Below are positions 28,906 through 40,000 of a DNA stretch of 64,000 nt, in pieces. The first letter of the stretch is position 1. Each line of letters begins with the position of its first letter. Made by a program: the position numbers and the translations under genes. Below the pieces are notes generated by a model. That model did no database searches and was not told where the DNA came from. It worked only from the letters and a program-made list of their open reading frames with translations. This DNA is from Craspedostauros australis (taxonomy: Eukaryota; Bacillariophyta; Bacillariophyceae; Mastogloiales; Achnanthaceae): the NCBI GenBank assembly GCA_026770025.1, contig JAMXDE010000005.1, positions 682,001-746,000 on the forward strand, written 5' to 3'.

Positions 28906-31751
28906 ATGTCGTCCGAGAACGTCCCAGAATGGATGCAAAAGCTCAAGCAGATGCGCCAAAAGAGTCTCGGCAACATCACCCTCGACATCGACGATGATGA
29001 TGCTGCCGACGAGAATACCGGAGGCGACGCAGAGAAGGCGGGAGAGGCGACCGCCATGAGCATCGAAGAGCGCATCGCCGCTCAAAAGCGCGAGAACCAA
29101 TCCACTCGGACTTCCGGTATCGTCGACAAGGAGCTCTTTCGCAAGATGAGCCGACAAAGTGGATCGTCCGACTCCGACAACGCCTCCGCCGATGGAGATG
29201 GAGATGAACCCGCAGTTCCCAGTCCCAAGAGCGCCACTGATGACGGCGATGCCAAGACAGCGGAGAGTGAGACGGAGATCAAGCGAACATCGTCAAAGAG
29301 CTTGGTCTCGCAGGAGGGATCATCCAGCGCTGGGAATATCTCGAATGACAGCCCCGCAGAGGCTTCGTCTGCACCTTCTGCTGCCGCCTCTGCCACCGCC
29401 GAGGAATCCAAGGACGGCGACGAGAAGGTGGAAGAACAAGGACAAGAAAAACAAGAAGAAGAGAAAAACGACTTCATGCCACCTACCAAGTCCAGCGAAG
29501 ATGACGAGGCCGACGAAATCGAAAGTCTGGATAGCGATGAGGGCGACAACTCGGCCAATAGCGGTACCTCCGGTGGCAGCGCGGGCAAGACCGCCACGCC
29601 AACATCAGCTGGTGGCCGCCCTCAGGGCCTACCGCCAATCATCGAGGCCGACAAGGAAGACGAGACGGAGCACAACAAGCAAATGCTCCTGGACAGCACC
29701 CGTGTCGAGACGACCACAGCGTCTGCAGCAACGCCGTTGATGTCGATCCAATCCACCCACTCTGCCAAATCTGTCACTTCGGCGAAGTCAGCCACATCCG
29801 GAAGATCGGAACTCTCTCTCGGTTCTGGGACTCAAGGATCCAAGAGCGACCCACCGGAGCAGAATCGATCAAGTCGCTCCATCGATCCTCCGCAACGACA
29901 GGAATCGGCCAGATCAGTCCGATCCGCGGCGTCGACATCCGCTAAGTCGGCGACCTCGGCCAGATCGGGCGCTGCGCAATCCACGGCATCCGCTAGATCT
30001 GCGCAGTCGCACGAGTCGCCACGATCCGCATCTGGCCAGTCAGCGACATCTGGGCGATCTGGCCAATCAAGCCAATCCCGTGCGGCACCTCCGAGCCCTC
30101 CAGGATCAACTGGCGGAGGATCCTCCAGAACGAACCAGTCGCCACCACAAGGCAGCAACAGTCAGTTGACGAGCCCCATGGGTTCCCACAACGCAAGCGC
30201 AAGCAACTCTGTGGCAAGCGCATCGCACACCCACGGCGAGGACGGCAGTGTGGAGGAGTCGGTGTCGACAGCACAGAGCGTGTCATTCGCCAGCCCGACG
30301 TCAAAGCCTGCAGGGGTTGAAACCATTGATGAGTATCAGGAGTCGCGTTTCCAAGCACCGATGGCGCCAGCAGAGATGGGGAGTGTCGGCGGTTCCTCAT
30401 CCGCTGCCGGCACAGGTGGTGACAGCTACGATCAGTCCACGAGGACCGCGTCCGATGATCATACTCACACCGGAAGCTCCAGCGGAGTGTATGTCGATGA
30501 ATACGGCAACGTCATCCAAGGCCACGGCAGCGTCAGGGACGATGGCACAGCCGAGGAGGGCGTGTACGATGGGCAGACCAGCGGGATGGATACCTCTATG
30601 GGAGTGCATGACTCCACCACCCAGGGATACGAAGATGAAGTGGTTTCCAACAGCGGCACCCAGACCCACGCGTCGCAACAGAGCTCCAAAAAGTACGGTT
30701 CGGCGCACGGCTCACGCGCCAGCAACGATGGGTTCGCGGACGAGGACATGGCCGCGGCCATGAGTGCCTCGATGCAGGCCCCACAGGAGACGTATCTCCC
30801 GGATGACATCGAAAACCAGAGGAAACCCGACCCACCTGTGGACCGACCTGAGGATATGCCCCAAGATGAACCTGAAATGGCACCACGAAAGCCAGCACAA
30901 GAACCGTTCCGCCCGGGGCAATGGGTTTATGCAGTATGCTGCCTCTTCATCCTCGGCCTCATCCTCATCTTCATGTTCACCGTTATCATCGAGAGAGAGG
31001 GTGACGACGATCCAGAGCCACAAGCCATCATCGACGAATCGTCGGCACCATCAACCACTCCCTTGGAACCACCGCCAAAGCCAGATCTCAGCAGTGACGA
31101 TACGGAGCACAATCCCGAAGCGGTGACCACTGCTTTCGATCCGTTGCAGATCGGCAACTGCGACTTCGCCGGTGTCACTCAGCCACACGTGATCGATCAG
31201 TGCGCATGCACTTTCCAGGCCGCGACAATCGCCGACGACATCCGCGATAGATACGACGACCTGCTTGCGAGGTGGCTGCCTGATATTGATCCAGACTTTT
31301 CCGACAGCATCAACTCTTGCTCGTCGCGCAATCAGGCGCTGCTCTGGTTGTCAACGAGCACCAACAACGCTGGCAACAACGAGCAGGAACGTCTCCGCCG
31401 CTTCGCTCTTGCAGAGCTGTACATTGCGACAGGTGGCACCTCATGGACAAACGCAGACAACTGGTTGAGTACGCTAACAGCATGTAGTTGGGAGGGTGCG
31501 ACATGCAGCACAGAAAATCCAGCGATGATGACAGATCTGGTTTTGGATCAAAACAACCTTGTTGGTTCGGTAAGTCCAGATCAGGCGAAGATGACGAGCC
31601 TGAAGAAACTGTCCACCATCGTCCTTTTCTGTTGTATTTGTGCCATTGCATGTTCTTGCGTGACTTTAACCCATGCCACTTGTGCGTACCCACCTGTCTA
31701 TCGCGCCGCGTGGTCACGCATACATACTTACATCTTTCCATCACTCACTCC

Positions 31752-31783
<32 letters not shown>

Positions 31784-32880
31784 TGCTTTTACTTTGCCGT
31801 TCCGTGTCCGACGTCCCCATTGGCGCGTTTCTGATCGCTCCCTTCCACACAATTACGCAGCTTCCTGTCGGTCCAGCCTATCTCGATGGCCTCAAGTCCA
31901 TCAGCCTTGCTGGCAACACTTTGACCGGTCCAATTCCGACGGAGTACTTCGCAATGCCGAAGCTGGAGAGTCTGGATTTTAGCCGAAACGGACTAACCGG
32001 AGCGCTTATCACAACGAAGGACAGCAATATGCTGACATCGATCAACCTCGAGATGAACCGCATTGGCGGCAACATTCCCACCGACATCAATAACCTCCCG
32101 CTGCTCACGAGTCTGAAACTGGCCAACAACGAGATCATGGGCACTATCCCACCCAGCCTGTTCGAAATCAAGCCGCTGCAACATCTCGATCTCTTCTCCA
32201 ACAACCTCGCGGGCAACATCCCACCTGGCATATCGGCCGCGACTCTGCTGACGTCGCTCAACTTCGCCAACAACGACGAGCTCGGCGGGACCTTCGACGC
32301 CGGCTTCAGCGAACTTGTGGACTTGGAGTATCTGTCGATGGTGAACGTGACGCGGTTGGGCGGACGCATCCCCGATTCCTTCGGACGGCGCGTGACGAAG
32401 CTGATCGAGCTTCAGATCTCCAACACCCAGATGGGCGGAAACCTGCCCGACTCGGTGGGCAACCTGAAAGAGCTGAAGATTCTAAATCTGAGCAACAACC
32501 AGGTGCGAGGCGACATCCCCGCCACGATTGGCCAGCTTTCCAACACCCTGACGATGTTGCATCTGAACGACAACGTGATGTCCGGCATCATTCCAGACGC
32601 CGTGGGTTCCCTGGTGCTGCTGGAGGAGCTGCTGCTCGATGACAACGGATTCGAAGGCAACGTGCCAACGTCGTTGTCCTCCCTCACCAACCTGGAGATA
32701 CTGACATTGGATGGCAACCTTTTGACGGGAAGACCGGCGGACGAAGTGTGTGCATTGGCCAATGGAGACAACTCGAAACTGGTGGAGTTCGTGACGGACT
32801 GCCCAAGGGTCGAGAACTTCGAAACAGTTGGTGTGATCTGCGCCATCCCCACCTGCTGCACATCGTGTCGAACCGCATAA
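28906..32880 (+). CDS. LRR single-pass membrane protein 1 (two exons)
   Basis: Spliced model: 28906-31569 and 31861-32880, 1,227 residues. The N-terminal two-thirds is disordered, first acidic and then an Ala/Ser-rich region of SAKSATSARS-type repeats (about 280-400). A membrane segment at about 674-697 (core CCLFILGLILIFMFTVII) follows a basic stretch, so the N-terminus should be cytosolic. After it come a Cys-containing domain (CDFAGV..QPHVIDQCACTF), an LRR N-cap with W....W and CSWEGATC, about eleven leucine-rich repeats of plant type (LxxLxLxxNxLxGxIP) and a C-cap with CCTSC. Such proteins are abundant in diatoms and are thought to be receptors or adhesion factors; no kinase domain is present. 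The 291-bp intron (GTAAGT...GCAG, CT-rich) is a multiple of three and stop-free. Confidence 0.85.
31570..31860 (+). other. Intron of LRR gene 1, open and divisible by three
   Basis: Donor GTAAGT at 31570 and acceptor ACGCAG ending at 31860, with a (CT)n pyrimidine tract at about 31757-31783. Removal joins NNLVGS to LPVGPAYLDGLKSISLAGN, restoring a regular LRR. If retained it would add 97 residues without a stop, breaking the repeat. Confidence 0.8.
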
Positions 32881-34110
32881 GCGTAGAAAAAGAAGAGCGC
32901 GCATTGATGAATTGCACCGCACTGCATCGCAATGAATGGAGTGTTGGTGGCACCCTCGCGCACCATACACTTTCATACAGACATATGTTCTTATTGTTCG
33001 GAATCCTTTTGGATATACTCGTACGTGCACATAATAACATCCTATTATAGTAATACTAGCGTTGTAAACATACAAGTATGTGATGGGACTGCACTCGTCC
33101 CAGAACAGCGATGCCACCGAGGCTGCTGCGAACAACGAAGACGAAGACGAAGGACGTAGAACGAATCACAGAAGCAGACTTGAGCTGCCGGAGACTTCAG
33201 CACTTCTACAGTATTCCGCCTATCATCACTGAGTGCTTACCTACTTACTCGTTGAGGTATGCGATCCATGGTGCTGCCATCGTTGAATGAACGGCTCTCA
33301 TTGAATGAAGGGCTCTCATTGAATGAACGGCTCGCTGGGGAGGTGTGTGTGTACAGTGCTTTGCATGTGTGGGATGACGACAATGACCATGCCACCCCCA
33401 AGAAAACGTGATCGTGTGAACAAAGAGACATCGTGAGTTGTGATGGGTTTTGGATCCCCCTCTCTTGGTTTTTGGTCACAATTTGACATTTCGTCGATGT
33501 CTTGCTTGAGTCGTTCCTACGCACAATATGTGTTCGCCAAATCCACTCCGTTTGACTCTTGTTTGGGCAGCTTCCGGATTTTTGGACAAGGACAAAAACC
33601 TGAACAAGAAACGTCTTCGTCCAAAAAGACAGAATGACCTTCCGTATCTCATGAAGGTGAGGGGATCGTACGGTCACTCATCGCCAAAGAATCGGGATTT
33701 TTCGCCACCAGCCAATCTTGTGGGGCTTTGTTGTGTTGTGTCGCCGAAGTGGGCGCTCCGCAGAGAGGATGGATGGAAGGAAGGTACGCGAGTACGACCA
33801 CTCATGGTGACGGTGGCCTGCGAGGAGAGAGGCTCACATTTCGTTGCTTCTGGTGGCATCGGACACTGAATGAGGCATTGTGGCATCGATGCATGGGTGG
33901 GAGTATTGAGAGAACGCACTTGTGATCAATCGACGATCTTCCAATCATTCGAGCAATCAATCATTAAAACCAACCATCAGACAACAAACCAACTAAGAAC
34001 ACAAATAGAGAACACGAACAGAGGACAAACAGAGGACAAGCACCAACTTCGACAGCCATCGACAGCAATCAACAGAACAGATCCACCAAAGCACAGTGCG
34101 CAGCAAGACC
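32881..34110. other. Intergenic region between the two LRR genes
   Basis: No gene. An 18-bp unit (TTGAATGAACGGCTCTCA and a one-base variant) is repeated three times at 33283-33336. The last 200 bases (AACACGAACAGAGGACAAACAG-type) look like a leader of LRR gene 2, similar in style to that of gene 1. Confidence 0.55.
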
Positions 34111-37100
34111 ATGTCGGAACCGAACCAACCAGACCAGGCGCCGCCGCAGGATCAGCCAGCGCAAGCCCAGCAGGGCAGCGTCGGCGATGGCAGCCAGCAG
34201 AACCCCGCGACTGCGGCTCCAGGCGGTAACCCGGAAGAAGACGAGGAGATCATCGAGGAGGAGTTCAGCGATGACAGCGGCGCCGAGATCGATGACGATT
34301 ACTTCGAGGAGGAGATCGTTGGTCCCGAGAGCCGCCGATCGCTCGTGGATGGAGAAGAGGAGGTCGATGGGGACTCGGACGAGTACGAGGAGGTCGTGGT
34401 GAGCCGTCGCAACCTCGGCAGCGAGGCGTACGCGGAGAATGCGGAGAGCCGCTCCACCGTCTACGAGTACGTGGATGACGAAGAGGACGAGCTCATTTCG
34501 GACCACGAAAGCGACGAGGAAGAGGGTGATGAGGTGGGTGGGACCCTCCACTCGGCCACGAGCGACGTCGAAGGCAGCTTGGCCGGTGGCAGTCAGGGCC
34601 AAACTCTCCCCACCGTGGAAGAGGAACCATCCAACTCCGAGAGCGCGCCGGCCTACGACGGACCCGTCGACATGGATGAAGTGTTGGATGCGCTTCGAGA
34701 TGAGCAGAAGCGTCAGGAGGACGAACCAAGCTACGGTGAAACGACAGAGGGACAGGAAGGGGAGGAAGTGGAAGTGGAAGAAGAGGTGGACGTAGAACAA
34801 GCCGATGATGAAGAGCGCCGGCGGCAACAGGAATACCAACAGCAGCAGCAGCAGCAGCAGCAACAACAACAACAGCAACGATATGAGGAGGCGGGCGAGA
34901 CGTCCACACAAACCAGTGGCAACAACCAGAGCTGGGATCCAGACTTCGGCGGGGCATCGCAGGTAAGCCAAGGCGACGGGTCATCCGCCCGTCAATACTC
35001 CACCCAGGGCAGCGACCCTGCGCTGTCGAATCAGAACTGGGAGGATGTCGAGAATCTGGTGACCGCGGATGCTTTTCGCAACTCCGACCAGAGCTCCAAC
35101 CAGAGTACCAACCGCAACTCCAATCGCGGCCCCAGCCGCAACCGCAACTCGAACCGCAACTCCACTCCTTCGTTCGACGGCCGAAGCCAAGAGAATAGCG
35201 CAACCACAGAATCCAACTCCTACCCAACCTACCAGCGCCCACCTTCTCGAAACACTTCCGACATGATGGACGTGCCCCTGAACGGTGGGGACGAGGAGAC
35301 TCCAGGCGGCTATGCGCCCGTCGTCCCACCACAGAAGGTGCCACGCGAACCCAAGAAGAACTCGCCAAGCTTCCTCTTCAACTGCACCCTCTGCATCATC
35401 ATCATCGCCATCGTGGGGCTGGCGGTCTTCCTCGGTGTCTTCATCGGCAGCGATGAATTCGTCAACAACGACATCGACAGGACGATAGCCAACGCCACTG
35501 AGGCACCGTCCGCATCGCCCTCGTTCTTCACGACCGACCTCTTCAGCGAGTTCAACGATTTCCAATTTCCGAATTGTGACTTCTCCGCCGTCTACCAGCC
35601 CAACGTGATCGACCAGTGCAAATGCAACGGTGAAATCACCATCGTCCAGAAAGACATTCAAAACCGATACAACACCCTGCGCACCGACTTCATCCCGACA
35701 GTGTACAGCAGCTTCCAGGAGACCGCCACCTCGTGCGCTCCAGAAAACCAAGCTCTCTACTACCTCGCGACAGGAGATTTGGCCATGCTGCCAGAAAACG
35801 AGCTCAAGAAGCGACTGGCCCTGGCCATCAACTTCATCACGCTGGATGGATCCATGTGGACCGATCGTTCCGGATGGTTCTCCCAGGACGACCCATGCAC
35901 ATGGACAGGCCTCAAGTGCGCCAACACCACGGTCGATGCTATCGGTCTTCCAAACAATAATCTTGTCGGAGAGGTACGTACCATACACGCATGTGCGCGG
36001 TGTTTTCTGGAAGGTCACGCCGTCAGAACCCGCTTGATCCAAATTCGGCCGGTAACGCTTTGCACCATCCCATCACTGCCTTGCTCGTCGTGTCGTTCCT
36101 CCCTCGCTCACCAACGTCTTGCTCATCTCTCTCTCTCTCTCTCTTTCTGCCACATCCGCTAATACCCATTCCATCCATCCAATTGCTTCACCAACAATCC
36201 GCGTTCGACAACCACCACAGCTTCGACGCGAACTCATCCTCCTGGATAAGCTGGACAACATCAACCTGTCCGGCAACCAGATCCGAGGCGGAATTCCGGC
36301 AGATTTCTTCGAGCTGACGGCCCTCGTTTCTCTCGATATCAGCTCTAACGAACTCACGGAAGCACTGCCGAGCGATGTCTCCATGGCAACGACTCTCCGC
36401 CAGCTCAACCTGGAGAACAATGAGATCGAGGGCCGTATCCCGCAGTCAATCTCTGGCATGACGAGCCTCGAAACGCTGCGTCTGACATCCAACGAATTCG
36501 TAGGGTCTCTCCCGCCCTCATTGTTCAGCCTGCAGAACCTGCAAGAGCTCCAGGTGGGCTCGAATGGCATCACGGGAATCATCCCGCAGAACATCAACCA
36601 GGCCTCTGCCCTCACCTCCCTCACGCTGGGACCAAATCCAATCTCCGGCAACTTTCAGAACAACATCCAGGAGCTCATCAACCTCCGAACCTTGAGCATT
36701 AAGGGGACGCGGATCAGTGGCAGGATGTCTGATACTTTCCCAGTCGACCTGCAGAACTTGGTCGAGCTGACCATCTCGGATAATCCGAACTTCGGCGGCA
36801 GCATCCCAGCATCGCTCGGGACCATGCAACGACTGGAGACGCTCGACCTGAGCAACAATCAATTCCGCAACGTTATTCCGCCCCAGCTGGGCGACCTCCC
36901 CAAGCTCCAGTTCCTGGTCCTCAGCAAGAACACGCTGAGCGGCCGGATTCCCGGCCAGCTCGGAAATGTCCGGACTCTCCGAGTGCTGGACCTCGAAGAC
37001 AACGCGCTAACGGGCGTCATCCCGCAAAGCCTGCAAGCGCTGGACAACCTGGAACGATTGCTCCTTGCCGGCAACGGCCTTGATTCGTTGCGAGTGTCAG

Positions 37101-37234
37101 ATGAGGTCTGTGCTTTGCGAGGCGAATCCCTCATCGAATTCGTCACGGATTGCCCGGATCGTGACAACAACAACAACATCATTGGCGTTGTGTGCCCGCA
37201 GCCCCTGTGCTGCACAGGCTGTCGCTCGCAGTAA
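34111..37234 (+). CDS. LRR single-pass membrane protein 2 (two exons)
   Basis: Spliced model: 34111-35973 and 36221-37234, 958 residues, from ATG 34111. The N-terminus is strongly acidic (EEDEEIIEEEF), then a run of 14 Gln (residues 243-256) and an Asn/Arg/Ser-rich block. A membrane segment lies at about 422-447 (core CIIIIAIVGLAVFLGVFI). The outer part repeats the plan of the neighbour: CDFSAVYQPNVIDQCKC, an N-cap with CTWTGLKC, about eleven LRRs, and a C-cap ending PLCCTGCRSQ. The intron (GTACGT...CACAG, 247 bp) lies at the same point as in gene 1, after NNNLVGE. The genes are a tandem duplicate pair; the extracellular halves are conserved and the cytosolic halves have diverged completely. 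Receptor or adhesion role inferred. Confidence 0.87.
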
Positions 37235-37867
37235 GGGCAACACACCGGGCAACTCGTGCGAGGGCGTTTGTGGCGGAGAGTGTTTGATGGAGGTACCGTC
37301 CACCATGCAAGTGGTGCCGCTTACCACAGAGGCACGGATATGATTCAACTTAGTAATTTATGGCTGTGTGTAAGAGTCTCAGCATTGTAGCTAATACGTA
37401 TTGTGATATAATATGATGATCAGATGCTGCCGAAAGCTGTCGATTGCTGTCCATTCCCCATGGTGACGGCTTCCTGGAACGCAAGGCAAGTAGTTCACGC
37501 CCCAAGGCGCACACGACTCCTGCATTGCTGTTGGCGCCGAGTTGGTTCATGGCGTTCTTGGTTGGGAGAGAGACCGTTGGACGTGACACACACTTTGGCG
37601 AACGGGTGAAGAGCACGGCAAAGCAGGCACGAAAAGCGGACTCGGAGCACGTGTAATCCCATCATGAGATTATAGAATAGTTACGAGTGGAAACACAATT
37701 TTCTTTACCTATTGTTGTGGTTTGATTAACAGCTAATCGGAGGCGGGATGGGAGCACTGCGGAACTGATGTTGATCAGGTTCACTGTGCAGCAGCTCCTT
37801 TCGACCAGGCCTCCAATGGGGATGTAATAAATGAAGTTGGGCCAGCCATTGGTGGGAAGGGAGAGAC
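37235..37867. other. Convergent 3' region
   Basis: Lies between the ends of LRR gene 2 (+) and the phosphate transporter (-), so it holds both 3' ends. AT-rich near 37650-37740. No gene supported. Confidence 0.5.
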
Positions 37868-40000
37868 TCAGGCTTCTCCTGGAGCCTCCTCATTCTCATC
37901 CATGGAGCCGTCTGGCGTGGAAGCAGGAGCGAGGAGGGGCTCGCTCTCCTTCACGTCGGTGATCTCGACGTCGCCAGTCTCTTCATCGATCGGGAGTCCG
38001 GTGTGCTCAGCCAGCGCAGAGGTGCGGGCCTTGACGAACTCCATGTCCTCTGGGAGGCTTTGGATGGCCTCCCAGCGGCTTTGGCGAGCTGCCAAGCAGC
38101 TCAAGCAACGTTCCTTGCCACCATTGTACCTCCAGTTGTACAAGTTCCATCCCAAGATGGCGGCCAAGAGGACGGTCACGCAAGAGCCCAAAGTATCAAA
38201 GGCCTTCGAATCCTGGGTGAACAGCCAGGAGAGGCCGAGGAGGGCGAGTGGGAGGATCAAGAACATGACGATGATGTACACCAATGGGAATCCACGCCAG
38301 AAGCGGGTCGCCTTTCCGAGCTGGCGGGCGGCCGCGAGGGGCATCTGGCGCATGAATGGAACTGGGTACCAGATGAGGATTCCGGAGATGTTGAAGAACA
38401 AGTGGGCAAGGGCGACGCGGAGGGCGTTGGTTCCATCGGTGACGAAGGCGGAGAGGATGGCGGTACCGGTGGTTCCGATGTTGGCTCCGAGGGTCAGTGG
38501 AAGCATCTGCTCAAGACGGAGGACTCCCATACCGACGAGTGGCGTGAGTGCGGAGGTGGTGATGGAGGAGGACTGGACGACCATGGTGATTCCGGCTCCG
38601 AGCACGATGGCGAGGTATCCGTTGATGTTGGTGGCCTTGTGGATGATGCGGGTGGAGGTTCCGAGGAGCATCTTCTGGAGCATGGTGACCATGGCGAAGA
38701 GGCAGACGAAGAGGATTCCGATGGAGATGATGAAGATGATGAATCCGGCCATCTGGTCGTCCTTCTTGGATGCATCTGCCTGGAAGAAGGCTGGGCAGTC
38801 TCCAGTCTTCTTGTCGCAAGAGATGAGACCGACCTTGGAGCAGGACTTCGTGGTTGGGTTGCTGTTGTCAGCGCAGACGATCGGGTAGAAGTCAGAGCAC
38901 GAGTCTCCCTTGGCGACGCCCTCGATGACCTTCTTGTTGGCGATGATGACCTTCTTTCCAAGTGGGGAGACGAGCTTCTTGACTGGTCCCTCCCACTTGT
39001 CACCCTTCTCGGTGTCGGCGTTGCTGACCATGGCTCTGGTCAAGGCATTCAAGTATCCAGTGATGACCTCCACAGGCAGGAGGACGGAGACGGAAAGGAA
39101 GTTGAACATATCGTGGACCGTGGCTCCGGCGAAGGCGCGCTCGAGCTGGTCTCCATTTCCCAAATGACCGATGGCGACGATGGTGTTGGTGACGGAGGTT
39201 CCGATGTTGGCACCCATGATCATGTAGATTCCCTGCTTGACGGAGACGGCATCAGCACCGACGAGAGAGACGACGATGGAGGTGGTGGTGGAGGAAGACT
39301 GGAGGAGGACTGTGGCAAGGATACCAACCATGAGACCGGCGATTGGGTTGGTATCATCTCCGAACAAACTTCCCGCTGTGCAACCTCCCATGACCTTGGC
39401 TCCAGATCCGAGCAATTCGAGTCCGAAGAGGAAGAAGTAGAGGAAGAACAAGACGGTCACGAGTCCAAAGAGAGCCCTCCCCCATTCCTCCGGGGTGTGG
39501 ACGCAGCATGTTTGGAGGACCTCTCCCCAAGAGGCATCTTCAATGTCGGCTGCGTCCTCGACCTCGAAGTCGACATCTCCGATGTGGACGGAGTTGGTTG
39601 GGCGATCCTTGCGGCTCTTGGCTTCGCCCTTCGGCATCTCCTCAGGCTTGGTGATATCTGGTTCTTCGGTGCTCTGTTGTTTGTTGCCGATGGAATGAGG
39701 AGGGGCAGCGACAGAAGGTAAACACATGACGCAGGCGAAGACAAGGCACAAGGCACAAGAGCAATGGCAATCAAGAGGAAACATGTGAGTGTTGTGCGAT
39801 GCGCATGATCGAGAAGAAGGACACATGATGAGACGCAACAGCATAGCCACATGATGGAATGAAGACGACAGACCACGAGGAGATGTTCTGTTGGAAAAGA
39901 TGGACTGCCCCGCCATGTCCTCTGCGCGGGCATGTGCGGCACGCATCGACAATGATGATGACGATGACGGCAGTGGGCGCCATTGCAGGTTACTCACCAT
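37868..40000 (-). CDS. Type II sodium/phosphate cotransporter (SLC34/NptA family)
   Basis: Preferred model: exon 1 is the ATG alone (40000-39998) and exon 2 is 39673-37868, giving 602 residues. The ATG is followed directly by GTGAGT, a good donor. An acceptor CAACAG ends at 39674, after which the protein reads STEEPDITKPEEM. The unspliced frame is also open, but its first 110 residues look non-coding. The transporter carries the two inverted-repeat signatures of the family, QSSSTTTSIVV with GANIGTSVTNTI, and QSSSITTSALTPL with GANIGTTGTAIL, plus about eight to ten hydrophobic segments and a large Cys-containing loop (four to five Cys, about 250-300). It would import inorganic phosphate with Na+, a key nutrient step in marine algae. 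The C-tail is acidic. Confidence 0.88.
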   Translation of the reverse strand: MVSNLQWRPLPSSSSSLSMRAAHARAEDMAGQSIFSNRTSPRGLSSSFHHVAMLLRLIMCPSSRSCASHNTHMFPLDCHCSCALCLVFACVMCLPSVAAPPHSIGNKQQSTEEPDITKPEEMPKGEAKSRKDRPTNSVHIGDVDFEVEDAADIEDASWGEVLQTCCVHTPEEWGRALFGLVTVLFFLYFFLFGLELLGSGAKVMGGCTAGSLFGDDTNPIAGLMVGILATVLLQSSSTTTSIVVSLVGADAVSVKQGIYMIMGANIGTSVTNTIVAIGHLGNGDQLERAFAGATVHDMFNFLSVSVLLPVEVITGYLNALTRAMVSNADTEKGDKWEGPVKKLVSPLGKKVIIANKKVIEGVAKGDSCSDFYPIVCADNSNPTTKSCSKVGLISCDKKTGDCPAFFQADASKKDDQMAGFIIFIISIGILFVCLFAMVTMLQKMLLGTSTRIIHKATNINGYLAIVLGAGITMVVQSSSITTSALTPLVGMGVLRLEQMLPLTLGANIGTTGTAILSAFVTDGTNALRVALAHLFFNISGILIWYPVPFMRQMPLAAARQLGKATRFWRGFPLVYIIVMFLILPLALLGLSWLFTQDSKAFDTLGSCVTVLLAAILGWNLYNWRYNGGKERCLSCLAARQSRWEAIQSLPEDMEFVKARTSALAEHTGLPIDEETGDVEITDVKESEPLLAPASTPDGSMDENEEAPGEA

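Noticed and set aside
38003-39721. 572-codon plus-strand frame opposite the phosphate transporter
   Set aside because: A Gly/Asp/Glu-rich shadow of the transporter codons with no hydrophobic or domain pattern.
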